Assembly (NCBI GenBank): GCA_018701215.1
Contig: JABIWH010000005.1
Span: 124,001-188,000, forward strand
Direction: 5' to 3'
Length of the DNA stretch: 64,000 nucleotides
Origin: Rhodospirillaceae bacterium
GTDB taxonomy: Bacteria > Pseudomonadota > Alphaproteobacteria > GCA-2731375
The stretch's first letter is position 1, and every line of letters begins with the position of its first letter. Positions 26,403-35,255 of the stretch are shown here, one piece after another. The position numbers and the translations under genes are program-made. The notes beneath the pieces were generated by a model. That model was not told where the DNA came from and did no database searches. It was given only the letters and a program-made list of their open reading frames with translations.

Positions 26403-26807
26403 ATGGCCGATGCTTTCAACCCGCCCGGCGTGGCGGTACCGTTTGGGGCCTTCTCCAATGCCGCCTGGCAACCGCCCGGCAGGGTGCTGCATCTGGCGGG
26501 ACAGGTCGGGGTGGATGCGGACTGGAACCTGGTCGGCCCCGGCGACATGGTCGCCCAGGCACGCCAGACCCTGAACAACCTGAAGGATATATTGCACAGC
26601 GTTGGCGGCGAAATGGACGATATTGTCTCGGTCATTGTCTATGTGACCGAAATGGAGCCCCTGATGGATGTGCACGAGGTGCGCAAGGAGTTCTTCTCCG
26701 CGCCCTATCCGGCCTCGACCCTGGTCCAGGTGGCGGCCTTGGTGAAACCGGAATTTCTTATCGAGATTTCCGCCGTGGCCGTCATTCCAGAAGATCGGGT
26801 CAGGTAA
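26403..26807 (+). CDS. RidA family protein
   Basis: RidA-type proteins hydrolyse reactive enamine/imine intermediates of amino-acid metabolism. The 134-residue protein has the trimeric chorismate-mutase-like fold signatures LHLAGQVGVDADWNLVGPGD near residues 29-48 (core GQVGVDADW), DDIVSVIVYVTEM near 75 and YPASTLVQVAALVKPEFLIEI near 100-120 (core STLVQVAALVKPE). The conserved Arg of archetypal RidA (SRA or TR before the last strand) is not in the usual context, so enamine deaminase activity is uncertain. It overlaps the DUF350 gene by one base. Confidence 0.85.
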   Translation: MADAFNPPGVAVPFGAFSNAAWQPPGRVLHLAGQVGVDADWNLVGPGDMVAQARQTLNNLKDILHSVGGEMDDIVSVIVYVTEMEPLMDVHEVRKEFFSAPYPASTLVQVAALVKPEFLIEISAVAVIPEDRVR

Positions 26808-27220
26808 TGGACGTCGTCTTGCAAAGTTTCGTAGCCGGCTTTCCGGTCCTGATGCTGCATATGCTGGTCACCCTGGCCATGCTGGCGGGCGGTGTCGTGG
26901 TTTACACCATAACCACGCCGCACAAGGATTTTACCCTGGTACGCGACGGCAATCTGGCCGCCGCCGTCTCCCTGTCGGGGGCTATCCTGGGCTTGGCCAT
27001 TCCGTTGGCCTTTTGCATGGCATCGTCGGTCAGCGTGGGGGAAATCGTCATTTGGGGCTTGCTGGCGGTGGTGATACAGATTTTGGTCTTCCGTTTGAGC
27101 GATTTGTTGTTGAAGGATCTCTCGGCCCGGATCGAAGGCGGTGAGATGGCACCAGCGGTCCTGTTGGCCGGGATAAAGTTATCGGTCGCGGCCATCAATG
27201 CCGCCGCGATCTCCGGCTAG
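26807..27220 (+). CDS. DUF350 family inner-membrane protein
   Basis: A 137-residue protein with four predicted membrane helices (about residues 10-35, 45-75, 80-100 and 110-135) and the DUF350 features AAVSLSGAILGLAIPLAFCM and DLLLKDLSARIEGGEMAPA. DUF350 (YjfL-like) proteins have no firm function. It starts inside the stop codon of the RidA gene (TAATG), so the two are translationally coupled. A secreted-type protease gene follows 27 bases later. Confidence 0.85.
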   Translation: MDVVLQSFVAGFPVLMLHMLVTLAMLAGGVVVYTITTPHKDFTLVRDGNLAAAVSLSGAILGLAIPLAFCMASSVSVGEIVIWGLLAVVIQILVFRLSDLLLKDLSARIEGGEMAPAVLLAGIKLSVAAINAAAISG

Positions 27221-27247
27221 GCCGGTCAATCGGTTGCGCCTCCAAAC

Positions 27248-28120
27248 ATGAACCGAATAACTTATCTGATCGCCATGCTGGCGGTGTTGTATGGGGTCGT
27301 CAGCGCCTTGATGGGCGGGGGTGATGGTCCCCGCCGCCCCCGCCAGACAACGCCGATGCCGCCGCCCAGTGACGTCGGCTCTAGCCGGCCACCCAGACCT
27401 TCAGGGCCATCGGCACCGACCGGACCAGCTGGGCCAACGATCGAGGTCGATGTGGGTAGCAAGGGGTCCAGCACCGGCACTGCATTTGCCATCACTGACG
27501 ACGGTTGGTGGCTGACCGCGCGCCATGTCGCCCATGGTTGTGATGCCATATGGCTGCAGACCGCACCACGCAAGGGTTGGCGGGTCGCGGAGGTACATCT
27601 CCACCCCAACGCGGATCTGGCACTGTTGCGTACCCGAACCGGGCGGGCGCCCCTAAGCCTGGCGCACGGTACGCCGGCGCGGGGAGAGGACGGTTTTTCC
27701 CTGGGCTATCCCCAAGGCCGGCCGGGCGATGTGCATGCCAGGGTGCTTGGCCAGGCGCGCCTGAAATCCGTCGGCCGCTATCGTATCAACGAACCGGTCC
27801 TGGCCTGGGCCGAGGTCTCGCGCCGGCCTGGTGATCTACCCGCTCTTGGTGGCCTGTCGGGCGGGCCCATGCTGGATGATCAGGGCCGGGTCGTGGGTGT
27901 GCTGGTAGCGTCGTCAAAGCGGCGCGGCCGGGTGATGACCACGGCGCAGGCGTCGATCCATGAGCTATTGGCGCAGTATCCGGAGGCCCAGGCGACCGCC
28001 GGCGCCGTACCGCGGCCCATCGACGGCAACAGTTTCACCGCCACGGGCAAAACCCTGCGGCGCGATCTGACGATCGCCAAGGTCCTATGCAAAGTACGTC
28101 AGGCCCGCCGCCGGCCCTAG
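27248..28120 (+). CDS. Membrane-anchored trypsin-like serine protease
   Basis: A 290-residue protein with an N-terminal membrane anchor or signal (residues ~4-22), a Pro-rich linker (~30-65) and a chymotrypsin-fold protease domain. The catalytic triad is visible: His in LTARHVAHGCD near residue 95, Asp in NADLALLR near 123, and Ser in GGLSGGPMLDDQG near 205. No PDZ domain follows, so it is not DegP-like; the C-terminal tail is short and basic. It is likely periplasmic, tethered to the inner membrane. Its partner may be the upstream DUF350 protein. Confidence 0.86.
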   Translation: MNRITYLIAMLAVLYGVVSALMGGGDGPRRPRQTTPMPPPSDVGSSRPPRPSGPSAPTGPAGPTIEVDVGSKGSSTGTAFAITDDGWWLTARHVAHGCDAIWLQTAPRKGWRVAEVHLHPNADLALLRTRTGRAPLSLAHGTPARGEDGFSLGYPQGRPGDVHARVLGQARLKSVGRYRINEPVLAWAEVSRRPGDLPALGGLSGGPMLDDQGRVVGVLVASSKRRGRVMTTAQASIHELLAQYPEAQATAGAVPRPIDGNSFTATGKTLRRDLTIAKVLCKVRQARRRP

Positions 28121-28127
28121 TGTCCTG

Positions 28128-28153
28128 GTTCTGAAATACGTCGTATTTAGAAC
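28128..28153. terminator. Hairpin between convergent protease and porin genes
   Basis: GTTCTGAAATACG (28128-28140) pairs with CGTATTTAGAAC (28142-28153) with a single bulged base. It sits in the 40-base gap between two convergent stop codons, so it is well placed as a bidirectional terminator. There is no good U-run on either strand, so it may instead be one copy of a dispersed palindrome. Confidence 0.55.
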
Positions 28154-28160
28154 GGCTGGA

Positions 28161-29288
28161 TTAGAATTCCAGAACTGTACCGATGACGAATTCCTTTGCC
28201 TCGTTCTCCACGGCGGCGGCGCTCAGATTGTCATCCACATCCCAATAGGTCATACCGCCGGTCAGGGTGATACCAGGGCCCAAAGCATAGTAGGCGCCAA
28301 CCTGGTAGCCATCGGTTTCATCCTTGCCCAGGCCGGCACCGGCTTCGGCTTCGCCATGGGCATAGGCCATGCCAACAGTCCAATCACCCACGACGTAATT
28401 CACGCCCACGGAATAATCCGTCCGGTCCGTGTTGGCGGCGGAAGTACCCTGGTTGTCTTCACGGTAGTCGGCACCGAATGTTATATCGCCATAGACTAAG
28501 GTAAAGCCGACCCCCCATTGATCCTGATCCTCGGCTCCGGCGGCCGCGACGGCGGCGGCGGTGCCTTCCACATTGGCCGTGGCCATGCCGGCATACAGGG
28601 CAATTTCGCCACCCTTGAATGCCCGAACATAATTGACCGCGCCTTCGAAGGCCTCGGATTGCTGACCGGTGTCGATTTGACTTTCCAGGCCAACGGCGTC
28701 GCTGGCACAGGCCGCGGCGACCGCGCCACAGGTGTCGGGCGTGTAGGACAAGCCAAATTGGAAGCCGCTCATGCGTGGCGTGAAATAGGTGATTTTGTCC
28801 GCGTCACCGGAAATATTACTCTTCACTGCGGGCGAAGCGACGCCGTTGGCCAAAACGGAACTGACGAAATCCGGCGACACCAGACCGACGCCTTCGATTG
28901 GCGCGGGCGAGCCGTAATACATTGAATCCGATGCCGGATCGTCCTGACCATAGACCACTCTGCCAAAGGTGCCCTGGACATAGATGTAGCTTTCATCGAT
29001 TTGATCGGCGCTGGTTTCGCCTTCCAGCTGCATATCGACACCAAAGCTAATGCCATTATCCAGTGTTGTTTCACCCCTGAAGAAAATTTCTGATTCCCGG
29101 GCAAAACCATGATTGCGGGTATTCGCCGCCGACTGGCCCACACCATCACTCTGGCTGCCAGCAACGGCAACGGCCGCGAAGTATCCACCCAGGCCGAGTT
29201 TGATCTTTTCAGCGGCTTGCGCGCCATTGACAGTGAGTAGCATTGAACCCGCAACCAGGGCCGTCGTACTCAAAAAAAGGTTTTTCAT
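28161..29288 (-). CDS. Outer-membrane porin
   Basis: A 375-residue precursor of a 16-strand general porin of the alphaproteobacterial type. The signal peptide (MKNLFLSTTALVAGSMLLTV, cleavage near AQA-AEKI at residue 25) is followed by a first strand KLGLGGYFAAVAVAG. Alternating amphipathic strands with acidic loops run to a final VIGTVLEF, the C-terminal Phe required for BAM insertion. ATG 29288 is chosen because it begins the signal peptide; longer upstream frames are spurious. It is followed at its 3' end by a hairpin. Confidence 0.92.
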   Translation of the reverse strand: MKNLFLSTTALVAGSMLLTVNGAQAAEKIKLGLGGYFAAVAVAGSQSDGVGQSAANTRNHGFARESEIFFRGETTLDNGISFGVDMQLEGETSADQIDESYIYVQGTFGRVVYGQDDPASDSMYYGSPAPIEGVGLVSPDFVSSVLANGVASPAVKSNISGDADKITYFTPRMSGFQFGLSYTPDTCGAVAAACASDAVGLESQIDTGQQSEAFEGAVNYVRAFKGGEIALYAGMATANVEGTAAAVAAAGAEDQDQWGVGFTLVYGDITFGADYREDNQGTSAANTDRTDYSVGVNYVVGDWTVGMAYAHGEAEAGAGLGKDETDGYQVGAYYALGPGITLTGGMTYWDVDDNLSAAAVENEAKEFVIGTVLEF

Positions 29289-29409
29289 TCCGATGTCGCA
29301 GTTCCCGTTCACGCCCCAAAAAGGCTTCCAATTTGGGATCAGTATGCAAGAGGTTTTTCCCTTAGAAATTGGATATATATTCACCTGTAAATTGTACGCA
29401 ACATTAAGC

Positions 29410-31473
29410 CTATGCGGCCTTGACGTCCGCAAGAAATCTTTCGACGGTGGCGGCAAGGGTTTCGGCTTTCTGAGCCAATTCGCCGGATGCGGTCAGGACC
29501 TCTGTCGCCGCCGCACCGGTATCCGTGGCGGCCTGGCTGACCTCGGCGATGTTGCTGCTGACCTCTTGGGTGCCCTGAGCGGCCTGATCCACGTTGCGAC
29601 TGATTTCCTGGGTCGCGGCCGCCTGTTCCTCCACCGCGGCCGAGATCGCGGTGGAAATCCCGCTGACCGTTTCAATGGTCTGGCTGATCCCGGTCAGAGC
29701 CTCCAGCGCGCCGGAAGTTTCGCTCTGCATGCCGTTGATCTGCGCGGCGATTTCCTCGGTCGCCTTGGCCGTCTGGTTGGCCAGGTTCTTGACCTCGGAA
29801 GCGACCACGGCAAAGCCCTTGCCCGCCTCGCCGGCCCGGGCCGCCTCGATCGTGGCGTTCAGGGCAAGCAGGTTGGTCTGCGAGGCGATATCGTTGATCA
29901 GGCTGACTACATCGCCGATCTTTTGCGCCGCATCATTCAGACCGGCCATGGCGGTGTTGGTCTTGTCGGTCCGCTCCACGGCCTCCGCCGTGATCTTGGT
30001 GGATTCCATGACTTGGCGGTTGATCTCGCCAATCGAGGCCGACATCTCCTCAGAGGCGGAGGCGACGGTCTGAACATTGACGCTGGCCTGTTCCGAGGCG
30101 GCGGCCACGGTCGTGGTCTGCTGCACGGCCTGATCCGCCGACCGTGACATGGCCTGCGCCGTCGCATCCATCTTGTTCGTCGCGTCGGTGACACCGTGCA
30201 GGATATCACCGACAGTGGTGTCAAAATCAGTCGCCAGCTGCTCCAGTTTCTGGGCCCGTTCCTCGCGCCCGGCGCGCTCCTGGCGGCGCTCCAGCATCAT
30301 TTCATCTTCGCGGATCATACTCTCCTTGAAGATCTGCACCGCGGCCGCCATATGGCCGACCTCGTCGCCACGCCCGATGCTGGGAATATCGACCGTTTTG
30401 TCGCCGCCCGCCAATGTTTCCATGACCTCCGTCAAACCACCGACGGCATCCAGAATATTCCGGGTCATCATGAACAGCAGGCCGCAGGCAACGACCACCA
30501 GGGCCAGCGAAATCAGACCGAAGCTGATCACGCTGATCAGCGCGGCGCTTTCCAGATCGGCGGCCAGGGCGCGCAGGTCGGCCGAAACGCGGTCCTCGGC
30601 AACCTTCATCAGGTTGATCTTCTTGGTGATCTCGGCGAACCAATAGCCGCCCGCGGTAGCTTCCGTGCTGCCGGTTTTCGGCGAGGCAATCGCGATCTTG
30701 CGCATGCGCTCAACCTCGGCCACCGCCGGGCCGGAGACCGTGCGCTTGTAGAACTCCCATTGTGCCGGCTCGGCATACATGCGGAAGCTGTTGAAGTAGT
30801 TCTTCTGCAGCGAGATCAGCTCGACGAAGCGGTTATAAATCTTGCTATTGAATTTGCCGGCACCGAAACCACCCGCGCCCATGGCGCGTTCCTGTCCGGC
30901 CCGTTCCTTGGCCTGCAAAAAGGCGATATAGCCGCCGATCGACTTCGAGACCTGATCGTCGGTCGAGTTGCGCAGCATCTGCGCGACCACGCCCAGCAGC
31001 TTGGCAATGGTGGAGGTATAGTATTTCGCCATGCCCGGAACCGTGGTCTTCAAGCCGTCCACCTGGCCACGCATGCCCGGCAGTGCCTGTAGCTGGCTGA
31101 AGGCCGTTTCGGCCTGGGCCGCCAACTCGGCGTCGAAGGCCGTGAAGGCAAAGGATTTATAGGCCGTCTCGAAGGCGGCGCGCTTGCCATTGGTGTCGGT
31201 GCGTTGGGCAGGCAGGGTGTCCACGAATTTCTTACCCTTGCTGCCGATGAAACCGGCTGAGCGGCCACGCTCTTTCTGCAACTCATGCACCAGGGCACTG
31301 ACGGTGGGCGCAAAATCCGCCAACATGCGGACGCGGCCCATATCAGCCATCGTCTGATAGCGGTCATGCACCAGTTGAGAGGAAATAACCATCAGCCCGA
31401 TGACCGGCAGCAATACCGCCAATGCCAATTTCTTGCCGATGCTCAGATCATTTAGGATGGCTATCTTGCCCAT
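29410..31473 (-). CDS. Methyl-accepting chemotaxis protein with NIT sensor domain
   Basis: A 687-residue transmembrane chemoreceptor. TM1 is near residues 13-33. The periplasmic region begins with the nitrate/nitrite-sensing (NIT) signature LVHELQKERGRSAGFIGSKG near 60-80 and extends to about 305. TM2 (~308-335) leads to a HAMP domain and a signalling domain with the hairpin tip DIASQTNLLALNATIEAARAGE (core QTNLLALNATIEAARAGE) near 560. It likely senses nitrate, nitrite or related oxyanions and signals to CheA. No che genes are adjacent. The C-terminus lacks a CheR-tethering pentapeptide. Confidence 0.93.
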   Translation of the reverse strand: MGKIAILNDLSIGKKLALAVLLPVIGLMVISSQLVHDRYQTMADMGRVRMLADFAPTVSALVHELQKERGRSAGFIGSKGKKFVDTLPAQRTDTNGKRAAFETAYKSFAFTAFDAELAAQAETAFSQLQALPGMRGQVDGLKTTVPGMAKYYTSTIAKLLGVVAQMLRNSTDDQVSKSIGGYIAFLQAKERAGQERAMGAGGFGAGKFNSKIYNRFVELISLQKNYFNSFRMYAEPAQWEFYKRTVSGPAVAEVERMRKIAIASPKTGSTEATAGGYWFAEITKKINLMKVAEDRVSADLRALAADLESAALISVISFGLISLALVVVACGLLFMMTRNILDAVGGLTEVMETLAGGDKTVDIPSIGRGDEVGHMAAAVQIFKESMIREDEMMLERRQERAGREERAQKLEQLATDFDTTVGDILHGVTDATNKMDATAQAMSRSADQAVQQTTTVAAASEQASVNVQTVASASEEMSASIGEINRQVMESTKITAEAVERTDKTNTAMAGLNDAAQKIGDVVSLINDIASQTNLLALNATIEAARAGEAGKGFAVVASEVKNLANQTAKATEEIAAQINGMQSETSGALEALTGISQTIETVSGISTAISAAVEEQAAATQEISRNVDQAAQGTQEVSSNIAEVSQAATDTGAAATEVLTASGELAQKAETLAATVERFLADVKAA

Positions 31474-31785
31474 GGTTTAGTTGCCTCCAGCATTCCATAG
31501 TTATCTCTTTGGAGCGGGCAATTAAGACCAACCGGATTGAGCCGGGCCCGCACCTTGAATTTTCCCACAATTGGCAGCGCGATTCTGTCGTGGCCTCGTC
31601 CTGCCCATAGCGGAAAGTAATACAAATCAGTATTTAAGGAATTGCTAACAAAGTCCGAAAAGCCCACGGAATTCCGGATTTTTTTCCACGCACAAATAGA
31701 AACGATACGACCTGTGGCGTTGTCCTCCACGGTCGACAGGCGCTATGGTGGCGCCTTGTGATAGGGACGCAAAGGTGGGAGATGC
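31474..31785. promoter_or_regulatory. Divergent region between chemoreceptor and CoA transferase genes
   Basis: A 312-base gap with an AT-rich centre (about 31610-31710) that includes a run of seven T around 31679-31686. It should hold both divergent promoters. GGGAG just before 31786 is the CoA transferase ribosome site. An inverted GGCGC...GCGCC lies around 31739-31756. No gene or RNA is recognised. Confidence 0.4.
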
Positions 31786-32937
31786 ATGGCTGTTGAACAA
31801 GGCGGGGTGGCGCCGGGACCATTGGACGGCATGCGGGTGCTGGATTTTTCCATGTTCCTGGCCGGGCCCTATTGCAGCCGGTTGATGGCGGACATGGGTG
31901 CCGAGATCATCAAGGTGGAGCCGCCGGGCGGCGATATGCTGCGCCATGCACCGCCCTTCCGGGGTGGGCAGAGCGCCTATTTCGGCCATATGAACTGCGG
32001 CAAGAAAAGCCTGGAATTGGATCTTAAAGAGGACCAGGGCCGGGAATTAGTCCGCCGCCTGATCCCAAATGTAGATGTCTTGCTGGAAAATTTCCGCCCT
32101 GGCGTGATGCACCGACTGGGTCTGGATTACGACACCCTGTCTGCCTTGAAGCCGGATTTAATCTATTGCTCGGTCTCGGGCTACGGGCAAGAGGGACCGA
32201 GCTCTCAACGCCCCGCTTTCGCACCGATTATCCATGCCGCCTCCGGCTACGATTTAATCATGATGAAATATCAAGGTGATGCTGACCGGCCGCCGCCGAC
32301 CCGTTCCACCGTGGCCGATATTCTAGGCGCCACCCATGCTTTCGGCGCCATCAATGCCGCCCTGGTGCAACGCCTGCGTACGGGCCGCGGCCAGCACATC
32401 GACGTTGCCATGATGGATGCCATGCACAATGTGCTGGCCTATGAATATCAAGCCGCCCAGATGGAAGCGCCTGATGGACCTATTGTCTTTTCACCGATTC
32501 GCACCACTGACGGCTTTGTCATGGTGGCGCCGGTAAGTCTGGCTAACTTTACCGGCCTGGCGCAAGCGGCGGGGCGGCCCGAATTGCTTGCCGATGACCG
32601 TTTCGCCGAGCCTTCCGCCCGGGTCAGAAATTGGACCCTGTTGTTGACGGAAATCGAAACATGGTCCCTGACACAGACAACGGACGCCTGCGAAGCGGCG
32701 ATCCTGGCGAAAGGCTGTCCCTGCACCCGCTATCTGCAACTGGATCAATCCATGGCCGAACCACAAATCGCATCCCGTGGCGCGGCGGTGAAAATTAGCG
32801 GTGTTGATGATCCCTACAATGTTGGCAATTGCCCGGCGCAATTCGCGGGCACTGACGTGGGCGCCCGGCCCTGGGTCGCCCGCCTGGGGCAGCACAACGA
32901 GGAATTCTTCGCGGAAGCCGGATTGGAGCCGGATTAG
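31786..32937 (+). CDS. CaiB/BaiF family CoA transferase
   Basis: A 383-residue family III CoA transferase, which moves CoA between acyl thioesters and free acids (formyl-CoA, carnitinyl-CoA and similar). The start LDGMRVLDFSMFLAGPYCSRLMADMGAEIIKVE (core AGPYCSRLMADMGAEIIKVE, residues ~23-42) is diagnostic. The catalytic Asp should be the one in HIDVAMMDAMHN near residue 212. The order of domains matches CaiB. The substrate cannot be read from context; the gene stands alone before coaBC. Confidence 0.9.
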   Translation: MAVEQGGVAPGPLDGMRVLDFSMFLAGPYCSRLMADMGAEIIKVEPPGGDMLRHAPPFRGGQSAYFGHMNCGKKSLELDLKEDQGRELVRRLIPNVDVLLENFRPGVMHRLGLDYDTLSALKPDLIYCSVSGYGQEGPSSQRPAFAPIIHAASGYDLIMMKYQGDADRPPPTRSTVADILGATHAFGAINAALVQRLRTGRGQHIDVAMMDAMHNVLAYEYQAAQMEAPDGPIVFSPIRTTDGFVMVAPVSLANFTGLAQAAGRPELLADDRFAEPSARVRNWTLLLTEIETWSLTQTTDACEAAILAKGCPCTRYLQLDQSMAEPQIASRGAAVKISGVDDPYNVGNCPAQFAGTDVGARPWVARLGQHNEEFFAEAGLEPD

Positions 32938-33020
32938 AATATCTTGCCGCGCAGCCGTCTATTGCCCGAACTGTGGTCTTGGGGTATTTACACAACAGCT
33001 ACGTGATATAGAACGGCATC

Positions 33021-34292
33021 ATGAACCAGACCTTAGCTGACAAGAACATTCTATTGATTATCAGCGGCGGCATCGCCGCTTATAAATCGCTGGATTTAAT
33101 CCGCCGCCTAAAGGAACGCGGCGCGGGCGTACGCTGTGTCCTGACGCAGGGCGGTGCGCAGTTTGTCACGCCCCTGTCCGTCGCGGCCCTGTCCGAGGAA
33201 GCGGTTTTTCAGGATCTGTTCTCGCTCAAGGATGAGAGCGAGATGGGCCATATCCGCCTCTCCCGCGAGGCTGACCTGCTGGTTGTCGCGCCCGCCAGCG
33301 CCGATTTGATGGCCAAGATGGCCGCCGGGCTGGCCAATGACCTTGCCTCCACCGTATTGCTGGCGACGGACAAGCCGGTGCTGCTTGCCCCGGCCATGAA
33401 CACGGTTATGTGGGATCATCCGGCGACAAGGCGGAATTTCCGCACCCTGTTGGATGACGGCCTGCATGCGGTCGGACCGGGACAGGGCGATCTGGCCTGT
33501 GGCGAGGTCGGCGCCGGGCGGATGTCGGAACCTCTGGAAATCGTCGCTGCTGTTGAAAATATCATCGGGGGGCAGTCAGCCGGGCCGGCAACGGGACCGT
33601 CCACTGGACAGTCCGGGGCGGCGCCGCTAAAGGGCCGCCGGGCCATTGTCACCTCCGGCCCTACTTACGAGGCCATCGATCCGGTGCGCTATTTGGCCAA
33701 TCGTTCGTCGGGCAAGCAGGGCCACGCCATCGCCGCCGCCCTGGCTGGGTTGGGTGCCGAGGTAGTGCTGGTCGCCGGCCCCAATAATCAACCCGACCCC
33801 GGCGGCGTATCCGTGCGTGATATTGAATCCGCTACCCAGATGCTGGCTGCCTGCGAAGCGGCCCTGCCCGCCGATATCGCCGTCTGCGCCGCCGCCGTTT
33901 CCGATTGGCGCGTCGCGGGCGAGGCTGAACAGAAAATGAAAAAAGACGGCAGCGGCCAACCGCCGGCGTTCAATCTAGTGGAAAACCCCGACATTTTGGC
34001 GACCTTGAGCCAGATGAACGGCGGTCGGCCAAGCCTGGTCGTGGGGTTCGCCGCCGAGACGGAAAAGGTCGTCGACCACGCGCAAAGCAAACGAACGCGC
34101 AAGGGCTGCGACTGGATTGTCGCCAATGACGTGGGCGCGGGCACCGGCGTCATGGGCGGTGATGAGAACACGGTTCACTTGATTACCGCGGACAATGTTG
34201 AAGCCTGGCCTAAAATGCCCAAGGACGCGGTCGCCACCGCCTTGGCCAAACGCATCGCCGACCACTTCACAAATCATTTCGGCTCCGAATAG
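33021..34292 (+). CDS. coaBC: Bifunctional CoaBC (phosphopantothenoylcysteine synthetase/decarboxylase)
   Basis: CoaBC makes 4'-phosphopantetheine in coenzyme A synthesis. In the 423-residue protein the N-terminal FMN domain (CoaC) has ISGGIAAYKSLDLIRRL near residues 12-28, APAMNTVMWDHPATRRN near 120-136 and the redox-Cys loop GDLACGEVGAGRM near 155-167. The C-terminal CoaB part begins near residue 197 (GRRAIVTSGPTYEAIDPVR, core TSGPTYEAIDPVR) and has NRSSGKQGHAIAAA. It is followed five bases later by dut, a common alphaproteobacterial pair. Confidence 0.96.
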   Translation: MNQTLADKNILLIISGGIAAYKSLDLIRRLKERGAGVRCVLTQGGAQFVTPLSVAALSEEAVFQDLFSLKDESEMGHIRLSREADLLVVAPASADLMAKMAAGLANDLASTVLLATDKPVLLAPAMNTVMWDHPATRRNFRTLLDDGLHAVGPGQGDLACGEVGAGRMSEPLEIVAAVENIIGGQSAGPATGPSTGQSGAAPLKGRRAIVTSGPTYEAIDPVRYLANRSSGKQGHAIAAALAGLGAEVVLVAGPNNQPDPGGVSVRDIESATQMLAACEAALPADIAVCAAAVSDWRVAGEAEQKMKKDGSGQPPAFNLVENPDILATLSQMNGGRPSLVVGFAAETEKVVDHAQSKRTRKGCDWIVANDVGAGTGVMGGDENTVHLITADNVEAWPKMPKDAVATALAKRIADHFTNHFGSE

Positions 34293-34296
34293 AAAT

Positions 34297-34764
34297 ATGA
34301 TCTCTATCCCCGTCCAACGATTGGCCCATGGCGCTGAACTTGCCCTGCCGCGGCAGGCCACCATGGATAGCGCCGGTATGGATCTGTTGGCGGCGGTGGA
34401 GGGCGACGTTGTGCTTGCCCCCGGCAGCCGGGCCCTGATCCCCACGGGCATCGCCGTGGCCCTGCCCAGCGGCCATGAAGCTCAGGTGCGGCCGCGCTCG
34501 GGCCTGGCGCTAAAACATGGCGTGACGGTTTTAAACAGCCCCGGCACCATCGATGCGGATTACCGGGGCGAAGTCGGCGTTATCCTGATCAATCACGGCG
34601 AGGCACCTTTCACGGTGCGGCGTGGCGAGCGCATTGCACAGCTGGTTATCGCCGCCGTGACCGCTGCCGTCCTCGACGAAGTTGAGCGCCTGCCCGAAAG
34701 TGGCCGGGGTACGGGGGGTTTTGGCTCCACCGGAACCGCCGGGCCCATTGGCACCGGGAATTAG
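34297..34764 (+). CDS. dut: dUTP diphosphatase
   Basis: Dut hydrolyses dUTP to dUMP and keeps uracil out of DNA. The 155-residue trimeric-type enzyme has all five motifs in order: SAGMDLLAA (~24-32), RPRSGLALKHG (~67-77), GTIDADYRGEVGVILIN (~85-101), RRGERIAQLV (~109-118) and GRGTGGFGSTG (~135-145). ATG 34297 gives the standard N-terminus. It sits between coaBC and the Rrf2 regulator (two-base gap), in one likely operon. Confidence 0.96.
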   Translation: MISIPVQRLAHGAELALPRQATMDSAGMDLLAAVEGDVVLAPGSRALIPTGIAVALPSGHEAQVRPRSGLALKHGVTVLNSPGTIDADYRGEVGVILINHGEAPFTVRRGERIAQLVIAAVTAAVLDEVERLPESGRGTGGFGSTGTAGPIGTGN

Positions 34765-34766
34765 AC

Positions 34767-35231
34767 ATGCTGCGCCTGTCGAAACGGACCCTGTATGTGC
34801 TGGAGGCGGTGCTGGATATTGCCTGCAATGCCCGCCCTAATCCGGTCCAGTCCCGGGATATCGCCGAGCGCCAGGGTATTCCCCAACGCTATCTGGAAGG
34901 CGCGATGCAGCATCTGGTGCGCGCCGGCATCCTGCGCGGCGTGCGCGGCCCCAAGGGCGGCTATCGCCTGGCGCGGGAGCGCAGGCGCATTACCGTGGCC
35001 GAGATCGTCCGCCTGATGGAGGGCCTGGACGGCCATGACGAGGACCTGGCGGAATTGGCCGGCTCGCCCCTGGGACAGGCGGTGGTGCGGCCCCTGTGGC
35101 AGGAATTACACGACGACATGCTGGCCCGTCTGGAAGGGGTCAGCGTGGAAGACCTGTTTCGCCAGGCCCGCCAAGCCGGCGTCGCCGACGCCGCCAATCC
35201 AGGCAAACAAGGCGCCGATTTCGATATTTGA
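34767..35231 (+). CDS. Rrf2-family transcriptional regulator without cluster cysteines
   Basis: A 154-residue winged-helix regulator. The Rrf2 pattern is visible: TLYVLEAVLDIA near residues 8-19, SRDIAERQGIPQRYLEGAMQHLVRAGIL (core IAERQGIPQRYLE) and RGPKGGYRLARERRRITVAEIV (core GPKGGYRLARE). The protein's only Cys lies in the N-terminal helix (IACNA, residue ~20), so the three cysteines that bind an iron-sulfur cluster in IscR, NsrR and RirA are missing. It lies directly upstream of cysK. By analogy with CymR it may regulate cysteine genes through protein or metabolite binding, but that is inference. Confidence 0.88.
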   Translation: MLRLSKRTLYVLEAVLDIACNARPNPVQSRDIAERQGIPQRYLEGAMQHLVRAGILRGVRGPKGGYRLARERRRITVAEIVRLMEGLDGHDEDLAELAGSPLGQAVVRPLWQELHDDMLARLEGVSVEDLFRQARQAGVADAANPGKQGADFDI

Positions 35232-35255
35232 ACATTTTGGGCGATATGAGTAGCC